DNA from: Streptococcus oralis subsp. dentisani
GTDB taxonomy: Bacteria; Bacillota; Bacilli; Lactobacillales; Streptococcaceae
Direction of reading: 5' to 3'
Assembly: GCF_002096335.1 (NCBI RefSeq)
Contig: NZ_NCUW01000029.1
Coordinates: forward strand, 186,001-250,000
DNA: 64,000 bases
This document shows, piece by piece, positions 36,422 through 46,672 of the stretch (position 1 is its first letter; each line of letters starts with the position of its first letter). Made by a program: the position numbers and the translations under genes. The notes beneath the pieces are model-generated. The model searched no databases. It worked only from the letters and a program-made list of their open reading frames with translations, and was not told the DNA's origin.

Positions 36422-37015
36422 ATGAATACTAAAGACTATAACGGGATAAATATAAGAGATGAAATAAATAAAAAAATAAATGGATATAATAGAACGAGAG
36501 ATAATCGAATTCATGCAAGCGAACGTTTATATTCTTATAGTAGTAAATGGGATACAGTGTTCTTTATTATGAATATTATAGCAGTAAGTTTGGTAATTGG
36601 TTCTCTGATGAATATAGGCTCACATGTTGAAATATTTGTATCTAGTTGTTTTTCGTTATATACAGTTATTTTACAGTATTATTATAATTGTTTAAATTAT
36701 AAGGAAAGAGCATTGAAATATCATTATCAACAATTAGAAATTGAAAAATATATTTTAGAATTAAAAGAACTACTTAGACTTGATAAGACAAATTCAGAAC
36801 TAGAAGAGAGATATAAAGTAATTTGGAATCGGTATATTTCAACTTTATCTGCTACGGAGAATCATTCTAAATTTGACGATGAAACAGTGATTTTTAATAA
36901 AGAAGGAAGTGGGAAGCGGCCTCGTGATTTTTCGGCGGATAACATCTTATATTATCTAAATATAGTGGTGATTATTTTGATTATTACACTTTATGTAGTA
37001 AGGACTATAATATGA
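36422..37015 (+). CDS. SLATT-like membrane protein paired with a reverse transcriptase
   Basis: This 197-residue protein has two hydrophobic helices close together (about residues 44-64 and 68-90), then a coiled-coil-like helix (YKERALKYHYQQLEIEKYIL) and a third helix at the C-terminus (178-195). The two-helix core followed by a helical region is the layout of SLATT domains, proposed as membrane-active effectors of bacterial conflict systems, one family of which is coupled to reverse transcriptases. The ATG at 36422 follows GGAG; a TTG four codons earlier would overlap that site. Its stop overlaps the reverse transcriptase start (ATGA), so both are made together. Confidence 0.75.
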   Translation: MNTKDYNGINIRDEINKKINGYNRTRDNRIHASERLYSYSSKWDTVFFIMNIIAVSLVIGSLMNIGSHVEIFVSSCFSLYTVILQYYYNCLNYKERALKYHYQQLEIEKYILELKELLRLDKTNSELEERYKVIWNRYISTLSATENHSKFDDETVIFNKEGSGKRPRDFSADNILYYLNIVVIILIITLYVVRTII

Positions 37016-38448
37016 CAGAGGATGAGATTCTACAGTATGCATTTGACTATATCATGAGTGTAGCCAGAGAGAAGGTGTATAATTTACAATTTATTGCTAT
37101 AATGAATTACTTTAAAATAAAGGATAATTTTCCTCGAATAGAGAATTATGGTTTGAATTATGAGGATTTTAGCAAAAAATACAAAAAATTCTGTGTAAGA
37201 GATTTTGTGTATAAGAAAGACTATTACTCTACTAGAGAGATGTATCTGATTGCTCCTTCATACTATCTTTATTATACTTTTAATGTTTTTAAATATTTTT
37301 ATTATAATCAAGAATTTTTAAATTTTTCTCAAAAGAATATAAAAGTATTTTATTCGGGTGAATTATCCTTTGATGATCAAAATAAAATTTCAATAAATAG
37401 TAACTTTTCTAATTCTTATAAAAATTTTCAACTTGAAAAAGTAAGTTTTATTGGTGGGAAGGCTTTAGTGATTGATATTCAGGACTTCTTTAAAAGTATT
37501 TCTACAGATAGACTTATTGAGATGTTAAATATCAAAAATAAAAATTGTTTTTGTAGACAAAGTATTGATAATTTAAAATTATTTTTTAATAATAATAATT
37601 TTGAAAGTTTACCCCAGTTCCATTATTCAATAGCTTCTTCAGTTCTATCACAATTCTATCTTATAGATTTTACTTGTGCAATGAATAGAATATTAATTAG
37701 AGAAAAATGTCAGGCTGTGAGATTTGTTGACGATATGGTAATTAGTCTCCCTAAGTATAAAAGATTGAAAAAAGTGAATGAAGTGCTGAATGAATTAAGT
37801 TATTTTTTATGGGAGAATCACCTTAATTTAAATTCTTCTAAAACTCAAATTCTTAAAAATAAGGATTATAAAACTAATGTTGATATTATAGAAGATTCTT
37901 ACTCTAATGAATCTAAGTCAAGCTATACTGTAAATAAAATAATTAATGATAAAGTAGACTTGTTATTAAAAAATCAGGCGGAAAATCTTATAAAATTTAT
38001 TGAGGAATTAAGAAAATGTTTCTCGTCCAAAAGTGTGGACTTGAAAACATATCATAAATGTATAAAAAAGTATATATCTATAGATGGTGAGCATGCAACA
38101 AAAGTAATTAATCATCTAAATTACAGTAAAAAATGGAAAAATTTAGATAAAAAAATTCTAATTAAATTGATTGAGGACAATACATACATATTTTTCAATC
38201 CAATGCAATTTACAACATTTTTTCTGCTTATTTTTAAACATTTGAGGACATTGGGGTGTGAAAACCAATTTATTTTAGATAAATTTTTAAATGATTTAAA
38301 AAATAAGAATCAACTCACTTTTCGAGAGGGGGTAATGACTATACAGTATTTCCTCCAAACAAAATATAATGATAAAGAATTGTTAGAAAAGATGAAAGAT
38401 ATAAATAAAAAATATGTTGAATTCTTAGATGAATTTTATAATGTATAG
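37012..38448 (+). CDS. Reverse transcriptase of the abortive-infection (UG/Abi) type
   Basis: This 478-residue RNA-directed DNA polymerase-like protein has motif A VIDIQDFFKSI (D155), a motif B region LPQFHYSIASSVLSQFYL (200-217), the catalytic FVDD (D240/D241) in AVRFVDDMVI and motif D LNLNSSKTQIL. The catalytic triad is intact. There is no maturase, endonuclease or integrase domain; the C-terminal 190 residues are helical, as in Abi-type reverse transcriptases. It is not part of a group II intron or diversity-generating system (no template/variable repeat seen). It is strongly AT-rich compared with hisS and aspS around it, and translationally coupled to the SLATT-like gene. Confidence 0.85.
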   Translation: MTEDEILQYAFDYIMSVAREKVYNLQFIAIMNYFKIKDNFPRIENYGLNYEDFSKKYKKFCVRDFVYKKDYYSTREMYLIAPSYYLYYTFNVFKYFYYNQEFLNFSQKNIKVFYSGELSFDDQNKISINSNFSNSYKNFQLEKVSFIGGKALVIDIQDFFKSISTDRLIEMLNIKNKNCFCRQSIDNLKLFFNNNNFESLPQFHYSIASSVLSQFYLIDFTCAMNRILIREKCQAVRFVDDMVISLPKYKRLKKVNEVLNELSYFLWENHLNLNSSKTQILKNKDYKTNVDIIEDSYSNESKSSYTVNKIINDKVDLLLKNQAENLIKFIEELRKCFSSKSVDLKTYHKCIKKYISIDGEHATKVINHLNYSKKWKNLDKKILIKLIEDNTYIFFNPMQFTTFFLLIFKHLRTLGCENQFILDKFLNDLKNKNQLTFREGVMTIQYFLQTKYNDKELLEKMKDINKKYVEFLDEFYNV

Positions 38449-38657
38449 AATTAATGGAACGGATTTATAAAAAATTGTATCACAATGAAGCAGTTTAATT
38501 TATTTTAAAGGTCAAACTTGTATATTTAATTGATATCATTTCTATACTTGCAGGAGAAATTCACTGATTAACTCTTTTAGTTGCGACTGTATTCCACATT
38601 TTTATCAAAATGATGCGAATAACAATGCTAAGTCTTCATTTCAAATAGGAGGCCCAT

Positions 38658-39299
38658 ATGAACTTATTTAAAAATCTTGGCTGGTTTCTTCTAGCTGTTC
38701 TATCCTTTTTCTTTGGCTATGGTCTGGTTCAGAGTATGGCTTTATCAGCTCTTGGACTAGGGGCTTCAATCTATGGAGTCTTGCCACTTTATATCGCCCT
38801 GTCAGGAGCCTATGTTTATGGAGTTTACAAGTGGTATCAGACAGAAAAGGTTAGCATCCAGACAACTGCTTTTAATCGTTATATCTGGTTGCCCACTCTG
38901 GTTTTGCTAGTGGCTATTACAGCCCAGTTCTTTTTGCCAAACGATCCGTCGACCAATCAACAAATCGTATCCCAACTGACAGTGGCACAGCCTGAATTTG
39001 GTTTCTTTATGGTGGTGGTCTTTGCTCCTCTGACGGAAGAACTCATTTTTAGAGGGATGCTGGCGCGCTATCTCTTTCCTATGCAGGACAATAGCAAACA
39101 GACAGGTCTGTTTCTCCTTGTATCGAGTGTCCTTTTTGCCTTGATTCATTTTCCAGGGACTTTGCAACAGTTTTTAGTCTATGCTAGTCTGGGATTAAGT
39201 TTGGGACTGGCTTATGTGAGTCGAAAAGGCCTTCTTTACAGCATTTCTTTACATGCTTTAAATAATTTAATCGGCTTTTTGATGATACTCATGCTATAA
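38658..39299 (+). CDS. CPBP-family intramembrane metalloprotease
   Basis: This 213-residue multi-pass membrane protein has the CPBP (CAAX protease / bacteriocin-processing) motifs: E127-E128 in PLTEELIFRGMLARYLF, H164 in ALIHFPGTLQQF and H199 near the C-terminus (SISLHALNN). Members process peptides or confer bacteriocin immunity; the target here is unknown. GGAGG lies upstream. The preceding gap (38449-38657) has no gene. It is followed after 17 bases by a small membrane protein gene. Confidence 0.85.
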   Translation: MNLFKNLGWFLLAVLSFFFGYGLVQSMALSALGLGASIYGVLPLYIALSGAYVYGVYKWYQTEKVSIQTTAFNRYIWLPTLVLLVAITAQFFLPNDPSTNQQIVSQLTVAQPEFGFFMVVVFAPLTEELIFRGMLARYLFPMQDNSKQTGLFLLVSSVLFALIHFPGTLQQFLVYASLGLSLGLAYVSRKGLLYSISLHALNNLIGFLMILML

Positions 39300-39316
39300 T
39301 AGAGTCAGGAGGTCAC

Positions 39317-39535
39317 ATGAAACGAGTAATTTTATTAGCAGTGATACAGGCAGTCGTTCTCTTCTTTATTATCGGGGGCCTTGCCTATGCCTTTAAAGGC
39401 GATTTCTTTTACAACTATCTAGCAGTTGTCTTTGCGCCTATTGCAGGTGTCTTGCGTTTTGCTTCGGCTTATGCGACGGAGATTGTCCTACCTAAAAAGG
39501 CAGCTGAGATTGCTGAAAAGCGTAAAAAAGGTTAA
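39317..39535 (+). CDS. Small conserved membrane protein (72 aa)
   Basis: Two hydrophobic helices (about residues 4-24 and 33-50) are followed by a basic helical tail (PKKAAEIAEKRKKG). It starts 17 bases after the CPBP gene with CAGGAGG upstream, so the two form a small operon closed by the terminator at 39549. Function unknown. Confidence 0.75.
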   Translation: MKRVILLAVIQAVVLFFIIGGLAYAFKGDFFYNYLAVVFAPIAGVLRFASAYATEIVLPKKAAEIAEKRKKG

Positions 39536-39548
39536 GAATCATAATAGG

Positions 39549-39579
39549 AAAATCCGATGGCGTCTTCATCGGATTTTTT
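39549..39579 (+). terminator. Terminator after the CPBP operon
   Basis: Stem AAAATCCGATG / CATCGGATTTT with a 7-base loop and two further T bases. Confidence 0.8.
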
Positions 39580-39705
39580 GATGGTGTCATGATTTTTTAA
39601 CTGTTCGTTTTGATTTTTACAGACAATCAAACTTTTCTGCTGATTTTCATGAAGAGCCTGCGCTTTTATGGTAAAATAGTAACAGAATAAAAGAGGAGAG
39701 AAGAA

Positions 39706-41448
39706 ATGAAACGTAGTATGTATGCTGGTCGTGTTCGTGAGGAACACATCGGACAAGAAATTACCTTGAAAGGATGGGTTGGCCGTCGTCGTGACTTGGG
39801 CGGTTTGATCTTTATCGATCTTCGTGACCGTGAAGGGATTATGCAGTTGGTCATCAATCCAGAAAAAGTTTCAGCAGAAGTCATGGCAACAGCTGAAAGC
39901 CTTCGTAGCGAATTTGTTATAGAGGTGACGGGTCAGGTTGCGGCACGCGAGCAAGCAAATGATAAGCTGCCAACTGGTGCAGTTGAGTTAAACGTGACAG
40001 CCCTGACAGTGCTTAATACAGCTAAAACAACCCCATTTGAGATTAAGGATGGCATTGAAGCCAATGATGATACGCGTCTACGTTACCGTTACCTTGACCT
40101 TCGTCGTCCAGAAATGCTAGAGAACCTTAAGCTTCGTGCTAAGGTGACCCACTCTATCCGCAACTACTTGGATGAGTTGGAGTTTATCGATGTGGAGACC
40201 CCCTTCCTTTCTAAGTCTACACCAGAAGGGGCGCGTGACTATTTGGTACCGTCTCGTGTCAATAAAGGACATTTCTATGCTCTTCCTCAAAGTCCACAGA
40301 TTACCAAACAGTTGTTGATGAATGCTGGATTTGACCGTTACTACCAAATCGTCAAATGTTTCCGTGACGAAGACTTGCGTGGTGACCGTCAGCCTGAGTT
40401 TACTCAGGTCGACTTAGAAACGTCTTTCCTTAGTGAGCAAGAAATTCAAGATATCACAGAAGGCTTGATTGCGCGCGTGATGAAAGAAACAAAAGGCATC
40501 GAAGTAACTCTTCCATTTCCTCGTATGAAGTATGATGACGCGATGGCTCTTTACGGTTCTGACAAACCTGATACTCGTTTTGATATGTTGCTTCAGGACT
40601 TGACAGAAGTGGTCAAGGGTGTTGATTTTAAAGTCTTCTCAGAAGCACCTGCCGTTAAAGCCATTGTAGTCAAAGGAGCTGCAGACAACTACTCACGTAA
40701 AGACATTGACAAGATGACTGAAGTAGCTAAACAGCACGGTGCTAAAGGTCTTGCTTGGGTCAAGGTGGTTGATGGAGAATTAAATGGACCAGTTGCCAAG
40801 TTCTTGACTGGCATTCAAGCAGAATTGACTGCAGTACTTGGTCTTGAAGATAAGGACTTGGTTCTCTTTGTGGCGGATACGCTTGAGGTAGCCAATGCAA
40901 CCCTTGGTGCCCTTCGTGGACGTATCGCCAAAGAGATTGGCTTGATTGATAATGATAAGTTCAACTTCCTTTGGGTGGTTGACTGGCCAATGTTTGAATG
41001 GTCAGAAGAAGAAGGCCGTTATATGAGTGCCCACCATCCATTTACCCTTCCACAGGAAGAAACAGCTCACGAATTAGAAGGTGATTTGGCTAAAGTTCGT
41101 GCCATTGCTTACGATATCGTCTTGAACGGTTATGAACTTGGTGGTGGTAGCCTTCGTATCAACCAAAAAGACCTTCAAGAACGTATGTTCAAGGCTCTTG
41201 GTTTCTCATCTGAAGAAGCAAATGACCAGTTTGGCTTCCTTCTTGAAGCCATGGACTATGGTTTCCCACCACACGGTGGTTTGGCTATAGGGCTTGACCG
41301 TTTTGTCATGCTCTTAGCAGGAGAAGAAAATATCCGTGAAGTCATTGCCTTTCCTAAGAACAACAAGGCAACTGATCCAATGACACAAGCTCCATCAATA
41401 GTCGCTCTCAAACAACTAGAGGAACTCAGCTTACAAGTAGAAGAATGA
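39706..41448 (+). CDS. aspS: Aspartyl-tRNA synthetase
   Basis: This 580-residue class II synthetase has an N-terminal OB-fold anticodon domain ([20 protein letters not shown]), the catalytic core with [13 protein letters not shown] and motif 2 ([19 protein letters not shown]), a bacterial GAD insertion (about 290-410) and motif 3 ([13 protein letters not shown]). The long bacterial form is complete. An extended -10 (TGGTAAAAT) and GGAGAG lie upstream. Its stop overlaps the start of the YitT gene (ATGA). Confidence 0.97.
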   Translation: MKRSMYAGRVREEHIGQEITLKGWVGRRRDLGGLIFIDLRDREGIMQLVINPEKVSAEVMATAESLRSEFVIEVTGQVAAREQANDKLPTGAVELNVTALTVLNTAKTTPFEIKDGIEANDDTRLRYRYLDLRRPEMLENLKLRAKVTHSIRNYLDELEFIDVETPFLSKSTPEGARDYLVPSRVNKGHFYALPQSPQITKQLLMNAGFDRYYQIVKCFRDEDLRGDRQPEFTQVDLETSFLSEQEIQDITEGLIARVMKETKGIEVTLPFPRMKYDDAMALYGSDKPDTRFDMLLQDLTEVVKGVDFKVFSEAPAVKAIVVKGAADNYSRKDIDKMTEVAKQHGAKGLAWVKVVDGELNGPVAKFLTGIQAELTAVLGLEDKDLVLFVADTLEVANATLGALRGRIAKEIGLIDNDKFNFLWVVDWPMFEWSEEEGRYMSAHHPFTLPQEETAHELEGDLAKVRAIAYDIVLNGYELGGGSLRINQKDLQERMFKALGFSSEEANDQFGFLLEAMDYGFPPHGGLAIGLDRFVMLLAGEENIREVIAFPKNNKATDPMTQAPSIVALKQLEELSLQVEE

Positions 41449-42386
41449 AACAAGCGAAACGAACTAAGCGGTGGCGCTATTATCTGCGCCGCTTTGCTTA
41501 TCAGATAAAAATTTTACGTGTCTTACAAAGCATCTCTCGGGAAAAATATGATGAGAAAGTCTCGGCCTCTCTGGTCTATGGTTTTCTATCAGCAGTAGCG
41601 GTCAATTTCTTTTTTCAACCAGGGCATGTGTATTCGAGTGGTGCGACAGGTTTGGCACAGATTATCTCTGCCTTGAGTAATCATTGGTTTGGTTTTCATA
41701 TTCCGATTTCGCTAACCTTTTACGCCATTAATTTCCCTTTGATGGTCTTAGCTTGGTATCAGATTGGACATAAATTTACGGTCTTTACCTTTATCACAGT
41801 ATCCATGAGTTCCCTTTTTATCCAGTTTGTGCCCGTTGTGACGCTGACAGAGGATCCCATCATCAATGCCCTTTTTGGGGGTGTTGTCATGGGCTTGGGG
41901 ATTGGTTTTGCACTCCGTAACAATATTTCTAGCGGTGGTACAGATATTGTCAGCCTGACCATTCGCAAGAAAACAGGGAGGAATGTTGGTAGTATTTCTT
42001 TCTTGGTCAATGGGACGATTATGCTGATAGCAGGTCTGACCTTTGGTTGGAAATACGCCCTTTACTCTATGATTACGATTTTTGTATCGAGCCGTGTGAC
42101 AGATGCAGTCTTTACCAAGCAAAAACGCATGCAGGCCATGATTGTGACCAGTAATCCTGACAAGGTAATCGAAAAAATCCATAAAAAATTGCACCGAGGC
42201 GCTACCATGATCCACGATGCAGAAGGAACCTATAATCATGAGAGAAAAGCAGTCTTGATTACTGTTATCACGCGAGCAGAGTTTAATGATTTTAAACACA
42301 TCATGAAACAGGTCGATCCGACAGCCTTTGTCTCTGTATCCGAAAACGTCCATATCCTAGGACGGTTCGTAGAGACAGACAATTAG
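41445..42386 (+). CDS. YitT-family membrane protein (DUF161/DUF2179)
   Basis: This 313-residue protein has about five or six membrane helices from residue 45 to 220, with the family-typical [20 protein letters not shown] and [14 protein letters not shown] soluble C-terminal DUF2179 domain follows ([36 protein letters not shown]). The function of the family is not established; a transport role is often assumed. It overlaps aspS by four bases, hence is co-transcribed with it. Confidence 0.85.
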   Translation: MKQAKRTKRWRYYLRRFAYQIKILRVLQSISREKYDEKVSASLVYGFLSAVAVNFFFQPGHVYSSGATGLAQIISALSNHWFGFHIPISLTFYAINFPLMVLAWYQIGHKFTVFTFITVSMSSLFIQFVPVVTLTEDPIINALFGGVVMGLGIGFALRNNISSGGTDIVSLTIRKKTGRNVGSISFLVNGTIMLIAGLTFGWKYALYSMITIFVSSRVTDAVFTKQKRMQAMIVTSNPDKVIEKIHKKLHRGATMIHDAEGTYNHERKAVLITVITRAEFNDFKHIMKQVDPTAFVSVSENVHILGRFVETDN

Positions 42387-42391
42387 ACATG

Positions 42392-42418
42392 AAAAAACCA
42401 GCTCTGGAGCTGGTTTTT
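42392..42418. terminator. Bidirectional terminator between the YitT gene and malR
   Basis: A 12-bp stem AAAAACCAGCTC / GAGCTGGTTTTT serves the converging transcripts. Confidence 0.85.
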
Positions 42419-42431
42419 ATGTGACTATTGG

Positions 42432-43421
42432 TCATGATTTTTCGATAATTTTGTGTCCAATCAACTGACGGTAACAAATCTGTCTATTATTTTTCGCGTC
42501 ATTGATAATCTGCAAAATCGTTTCAAATGATGTCCGTCCAAGTTCAAGACTGTTGATGTCGACATAGGCTACTAGGTCGAGTCGAGGATTGACAGAGTCG
42601 AAACTCAAGACAGGAACATTTAATTGATGTTTATTGATGTAGTCGCAAACCCCTTCTGCTAGAAGGCTGTCGGTTGTGATGATGGCGTCAATCTGCGGAT
42701 CGTGATTAAATAGGAGTTCACTGAATTGATAACCTTTTTCTTCTAGAAATTCTGTCGCAAAGTAGGTTAAGTTGGTATCAATCGGAAGTTGGTGTTGTTT
42801 GAGTGCGGATTCATAGCCAGTTAGACGGTCTTGCGTTACGAAGAGTCGCTTTGTACCTCCGATGAAGGCAATTCGTTGGCAGCCTTTTTTGATGAAATAC
42901 TCTGTCGCATCAAAGCCAGCTTGTACATTATCATTATCAACAAGAGGGATAAAGGGTGAAGTGGATTTTCCGAGAATGAGGAAAGGGAACTGCTCATCCG
43001 CTACTAGTTTGACTAGAGGATCTTCTTCTTCAGCGTAGAGGAAAATCAAACCATCAACACGCTTACCATAAACCATCTGAGAAATGGCATTGAGACGTTC
43101 TTTTTCATCTTTCCCCGTTGCAATCTGAATAGCGTAGTGGTTTTCAGATGCGACTTGGGCGATCCCTCGTAGGACAGATGGGAAGAAAGGATTTTGGTAA
43201 AAGGCATCTGAGTCGTCAGGAAGCACCAGGCCGATAACTTGAGTATAGCTACTAACTAGACTACGAGCATTGAGATTGGGATGGTAGTTGAGTTCCTTCA
43301 TAGCCTTGCGAACTCGTTTTTTGGTTTCATCACTAATCGTTGATTTATTTTGAATGACGCGGGTTACGGTTGAAGGTGAGACACCTGCAGCCTTGGCCAC
43401 ATCTTTAATCGTAACGGGCAT
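42432..43421 (-). CDS. malR: MalR, LacI-family repressor of maltodextrin genes
   Basis: This 329-residue repressor begins with a LacI helix-turn-helix (TIKDVAKAAGVSPSTVTRVI) and hinge helix (NLNARSLVSSYTQVIGL). A periplasmic-binding-protein-like ligand domain (about 60-329) follows, with DGLIFLYAEE, CQRIAFIGG and DAIITTDSLLAEGV. In pneumococcus MalR represses malXCD and malMP and responds to maltose. Matching palindromes lie in the malX-malM intergenic region. It follows malA after nine bases in the same transcript. Confidence 0.94.
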   Translation of the reverse strand: MPVTIKDVAKAAGVSPSTVTRVIQNKSTISDETKKRVRKAMKELNYHPNLNARSLVSSYTQVIGLVLPDDSDAFYQNPFFPSVLRGIAQVASENHYAIQIATGKDEKERLNAISQMVYGKRVDGLIFLYAEEEDPLVKLVADEQFPFLILGKSTSPFIPLVDNDNVQAGFDATEYFIKKGCQRIAFIGGTKRLFVTQDRLTGYESALKQHQLPIDTNLTYFATEFLEEKGYQFSELLFNHDPQIDAIITTDSLLAEGVCDYINKHQLNVPVLSFDSVNPRLDLVAYVDINSLELGRTSFETILQIINDAKNNRQICYRQLIGHKIIEKS

Positions 43422-43430
43422 AAAAATCTC

Positions 43431-44237
43431 CTATTTATGATAATCTGGATCACGGAAATGTGTCTTGTAAAAAATAGTGACCAGATACAGAACAAAAAGA
43501 ATGTTTTGTACAGTGATCAGGGTTGTCATATTTTGGCCAAAAAGTCCCAAAACAAGCGTAATCAAAGTTGGCAATCCTAAACAGTTCAAGATAAAATGGT
43601 AGCACTCTTTAAAGCTCCTAAATGAAAAGAGGCGTGATTTTTTGGTGATATAAAGGAGAAGACTAGCTCCAAGGGAGACAATGAAGAAATTCAATCCAAA
43701 GAGGAAGCTAGCACCAAGGACGAGAAAGAGACTGATATAGATACGGTTCTGTTGGTACCAGTCTTTAGAAATAGCCTGGGTTAAAGCTTCCTTACTCTGG
43801 AAACTCTCCGTTTGAATCGCGTGGTAACGAATGCGAGTCAATTCCTTACTTTCCTTACTGATGACGAGTTCTTCCGTATCAAAATGCAGTTGCAGGTCCT
43901 TTGGCAATTCTTTGTTTTGGCTTGGACCAATCAAAAGAGAAGGCTGCTGATTTTTAGTTCCAGAATAGCTCAGTTTCCCATCTACTATCTGCGCATTCTC
44001 TGACAAGTCCATGATCGCTTCATCTGTCAGGGGAGTGTAGACATTGTCAATAAAAGTATCCAGCGGATAGGTTTCCTGTGAGCTGTTTTGAATAGCAATT
44101 GGAACCATAGACAAGCTGATGAGGAAAATGCTAGTAAAGAGGAGTTGAAACCAGTTGAGTCCGAAACGTTTTGACAGGGGTTTACGAAATCCCCAGATAC
44201 TAGTAAAATACGAGAATGGATATGGAAGCATAGGCAT
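43431..44237 (-). CDS. malA: MalA, maltodextrin-locus membrane protein (DUF1189-like)
   Basis: This 268-residue protein has a first membrane helix at about residues 27-47 ([20 protein letters not shown]), an extracytoplasmic domain to about 170 and a group of membrane helices in the last 100 residues. This is the layout of DUF1189-type MalA proteins found beside malR in streptococci. Its molecular role is not known. The first gene of the malA-malR transcript; an alternative start two codons later (44231) is possible. Confidence 0.85.
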   Translation of the reverse strand: MPMLPYPFSYFTSIWGFRKPLSKRFGLNWFQLLFTSIFLISLSMVPIAIQNSSQETYPLDTFIDNVYTPLTDEAIMDLSENAQIVDGKLSYSGTKNQQPSLLIGPSQNKELPKDLQLHFDTEELVISKESKELTRIRYHAIQTESFQSKEALTQAISKDWYQQNRIYISLFLVLGASFLFGLNFFIVSLGASLLLYITKKSRLFSFRSFKECYHFILNCLGLPTLITLVLGLFGQNMTTLITVQNILFVLYLVTIFYKTHFRDPDYHK

Positions 44238-44267
44238 CTTTCTAAAAGTGTTTTCTATATGAGTAAT

Positions 44268-44296
44268 ATTATATAGAGAAATGTACTTTATTTCAA
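44268..44296 (-). promoter_or_regulatory. malA-malR promoter
   Basis: Minus-strand -35 TTGAAA (44291-44296), a 17-bp spacer and -10 TATAAT (44268-44273), about 30 bases before malA. Confidence 0.82.
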
Positions 44297-44411
44297 GTCT
44301 AGTAGATAAATTGCTTATTTAAAAGCGAATCTTGCTACTATTTGTGGTCTTGTGTCTAATCTTTCAACTTTACAAGCAAGATAAAAAATGAAAAAGGGTG
44401 GCGGGGATAGA

Positions 44412-45254
44412 TTATCCCTTGTCGCCACCACTTGTAAGTCCTGAAACAAAGTTCTTTTGTAGGAAGAAGAAGAGAATACAGATTGGAAGGGCGATGAGGA
44501 TAGCACCTGCTGAGAAGTAGGCGATCTTCATGTTTTTCACATTGCTAACGAAGGTTTGGAGACCAACGGCAACAGTAAAGTATTCTTTCTCACGAAGCAA
44601 GAAACTAGAGAGGATATAGTCTCCGAAAGGTCCCATGAAGGCCCAGAGGGCTTGTACAGCCACCATTGGGCGAACAAGTGGGAGAACGATTTGCCAGAAA
44701 CGGCGGAAGTGTCCTGCACCATCTAGTTTCGCTGATTCATCAAGAGACATTGGCACGGTATCGAAGTAACCTTTCATCAGCCAAGCATTCATCGGAATGC
44801 CTCCACCGACGTAGAGGAAGATGAGGAACCAGCTATGGTTAAGGGCGTTTAACATAAGCGCCATAACGAAGAAGGCGGTCAATGCGGCCATGGTTGGCAC
44901 CATTTGGATGATCAAGAAGAAGACCAAACTTTGTTTACGGGCCAAGAAGTTGTAACGGCTGTAGGCATAGCCAGCTAGTACGATGATACTTGTTTGAACA
45001 ACCATGGTAATCAATGCGATGATCAAAGTATTGAGATACCAAGTGCCGTATAAGGTTTCAGTAAAGAGTCCTTTAAAGTTATCAAAATTGAAGTCGATGT
45101 TAGTATCTAGTTTAAAGGCTGCGACATTACCTGCTTTAAAGGCTGACATGATGGTAATCAAAAGTGGATAGATAATGACAATTGATAGGCCAATCAAGTA
45201 GAGGTAAGTGAGGGTTTGAGTCAGTCTACGTTTGAGTTTGATTGAGTTATTCAT
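44412..45254 (-). CDS. malD: MalD, maltodextrin ABC transporter permease
   Basis: This 280-residue inner permease subunit of the MalG type has six predicted membrane helices. The ATPase-docking EAA loop lies at [26 protein letters not shown]. The start at 45254 follows GGAGG; an upstream in-frame start at 45275 lies inside malC and would overlap that signal. It starts one base beyond the malC stop. No ATPase gene is in this locus; streptococci use the shared MsmK ATPase, coded elsewhere. Confidence 0.94.
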   Translation of the reverse strand: MNNSIKLKRRLTQTLTYLYLIGLSIVIIYPLLITIMSAFKAGNVAAFKLDTNIDFNFDNFKGLFTETLYGTWYLNTLIIALITMVVQTSIIVLAGYAYSRYNFLARKQSLVFFLIIQMVPTMAALTAFFVMALMLNALNHSWFLIFLYVGGGIPMNAWLMKGYFDTVPMSLDESAKLDGAGHFRRFWQIVLPLVRPMVAVQALWAFMGPFGDYILSSFLLREKEYFTVAVGLQTFVSNVKNMKIAYFSAGAILIALPICILFFFLQKNFVSGLTSGGDKG

Positions 45255-45255
45255 C

Positions 45256-46548
45256 TTAGACGTCCTCCATATCAAATGCGTGTAGTTTCTTGAATGCGAT
45301 CATAGAGATAGAGATGACAATGATTGAGATAATCAAGGTAACAGCTGCCGCCATAGAGTATTGAGGAGATGTACCTGTTGTCAAACGGTAAATCCATGAA
45401 ATCAAGATATCAGTTGAACCGGCTCCGCCTCCGACAGTACCAGGACCTCCACCATTAAAGAGATACATGATAGAGAAGTTGTTAAAGTTGAAGGTGTATT
45501 GGCTAATCAATGTTGGAGCTGCAACAGCTAAGATCATTGGGAAAGTGATGTTACGGAATTTTTGCCAAGCATTAGCACCATCGATGTAAGCCGCTTCGTA
45601 GAGGTCGTTAGGAATAGACTGCAAGATACCCAAGGTCAAGACGTAGATGTATGGGAATCCTAGCCAGCCTTGCATCATAATCAAGGCAACCTTAGTCCAA
45701 GTTGGATTTGTTTTCCAAGGGATAAGAGCTCCATCTAGGAAAGGAAGGACCTTAGACAAAAGAGGCAAGACTTGGGTGTTGATGGCTCCGACACTATCAT
45801 TAAACATGTTTGAGAATGTCAAGATAGTGATGAAGGCTGGAACAGCCCAAGGAAGAAGGAAAATAACACCAAAGATACGTTTTCCTTTGATAAATGGTTG
45901 GTTGGCAATGATTGCTGTAAAGATACCAATGACAATCTGCAAGGTAGAAGCAGCCAAGGCCCAGATAATGGTCCAAGAAAGAACGGAACCAAAGGCTGAA
46001 CGGAAGGTGCTCAAGCTCCAGATATTTGTGAAGTTCGTCAAACCAACCCAGTCCAACAATTTGTTTGGTGGCAAGTGTTGGAAGTCGTAGTTGGTAAAGG
46101 CAATCATCAAGGTTACGATAACAGGGAAGATAATCGCAAATGTCATCGCTACATACGATGGGATGATTAAAAGGTATGGGAATCCATTCTCATAAATTCC
46201 TTTAATCATGTCCTTGAAGGTACGAGCTACAGGAATTCCGTTATTGATACGTTTAGCAATTGTATGTGCATCTTTGATATTAAAGATATAAAAGAGTAAG
46301 TAAACGACAACAAAGATAGAATGGAAAGCACCACGAATCAGCATGAAAAGTGAATTATCACGACCAGCCTTTTCACCAAGTGTGATCAAATTGCTCAATT
46401 CAGGGCTTGCAAGTGTTAGAAAATACAGAACAAATAGAACAGTAACACCAAGAAAAATAAATCCTTTAGCTTTTTGTTTGTTATAGATTTGTCCTAAACC
46501 AGGAATGATTGACAGCAAGGCTGCTTTGCGAGGCTGTTGTTTTTCCAT
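45256..46548 (-). CDS. malC: MalC, maltodextrin ABC transporter permease
   Basis: This 430-residue MalF-type permease has an N-terminal helix pair (from about residue 20), a periplasmic loop, and six core helices from about 130 to 425, with the EAA loop at [22 protein letters not shown]. It contains the typical [15 protein letters not shown] segment. The start at 46548 follows AAAGGAG. It pairs with MalD and is fed by MalX. Confidence 0.94.
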   Translation of the reverse strand: MEKQQPRKAALLSIIPGLGQIYNKQKAKGFIFLGVTVLFVLYFLTLASPELSNLITLGEKAGRDNSLFMLIRGAFHSIFVVVYLLFYIFNIKDAHTIAKRINNGIPVARTFKDMIKGIYENGFPYLLIIPSYVAMTFAIIFPVIVTLMIAFTNYDFQHLPPNKLLDWVGLTNFTNIWSLSTFRSAFGSVLSWTIIWALAASTLQIVIGIFTAIIANQPFIKGKRIFGVIFLLPWAVPAFITILTFSNMFNDSVGAINTQVLPLLSKVLPFLDGALIPWKTNPTWTKVALIMMQGWLGFPYIYVLTLGILQSIPNDLYEAAYIDGANAWQKFRNITFPMILAVAAPTLISQYTFNFNNFSIMYLFNGGGPGTVGGGAGSTDILISWIYRLTTGTSPQYSMAAAVTLIISIIVISISMIAFKKLHAFDMEDV

Positions 46549-46630
46549 GATTACTCCTTTCATAGGATGCGAGATAAAACTCGGATTCGATTGTAAGATA
46601 CGTGCGTATGATAATAGGCGTATCTATAAA

Positions 46631-46664
46631 TTCAAAGGGGGATTTTGTTTCCACCCCCCTTGAA
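46631..46664 (-). other. Intercistronic hairpin between malX and malC
   Basis: TTCAAAGGGGG pairs with CCCCC-TTGAA (near-perfect, one bulge), eight bases past the malX stop. Hairpins here typically protect the binding-protein mRNA and reduce read-through, giving more MalX than permease. Confidence 0.6.
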
Positions 46665-46672
46665 CAAATCAA

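Noticed and set aside
37012..38448. Group II intron, retron or diversity-generating retroelement
   Set aside because: No maturase domain, intron RNA ends, msr/msd-like inverted repeats or template/variable repeat pair seen nearby; the SLATT-like partner points to an abortive-infection type.
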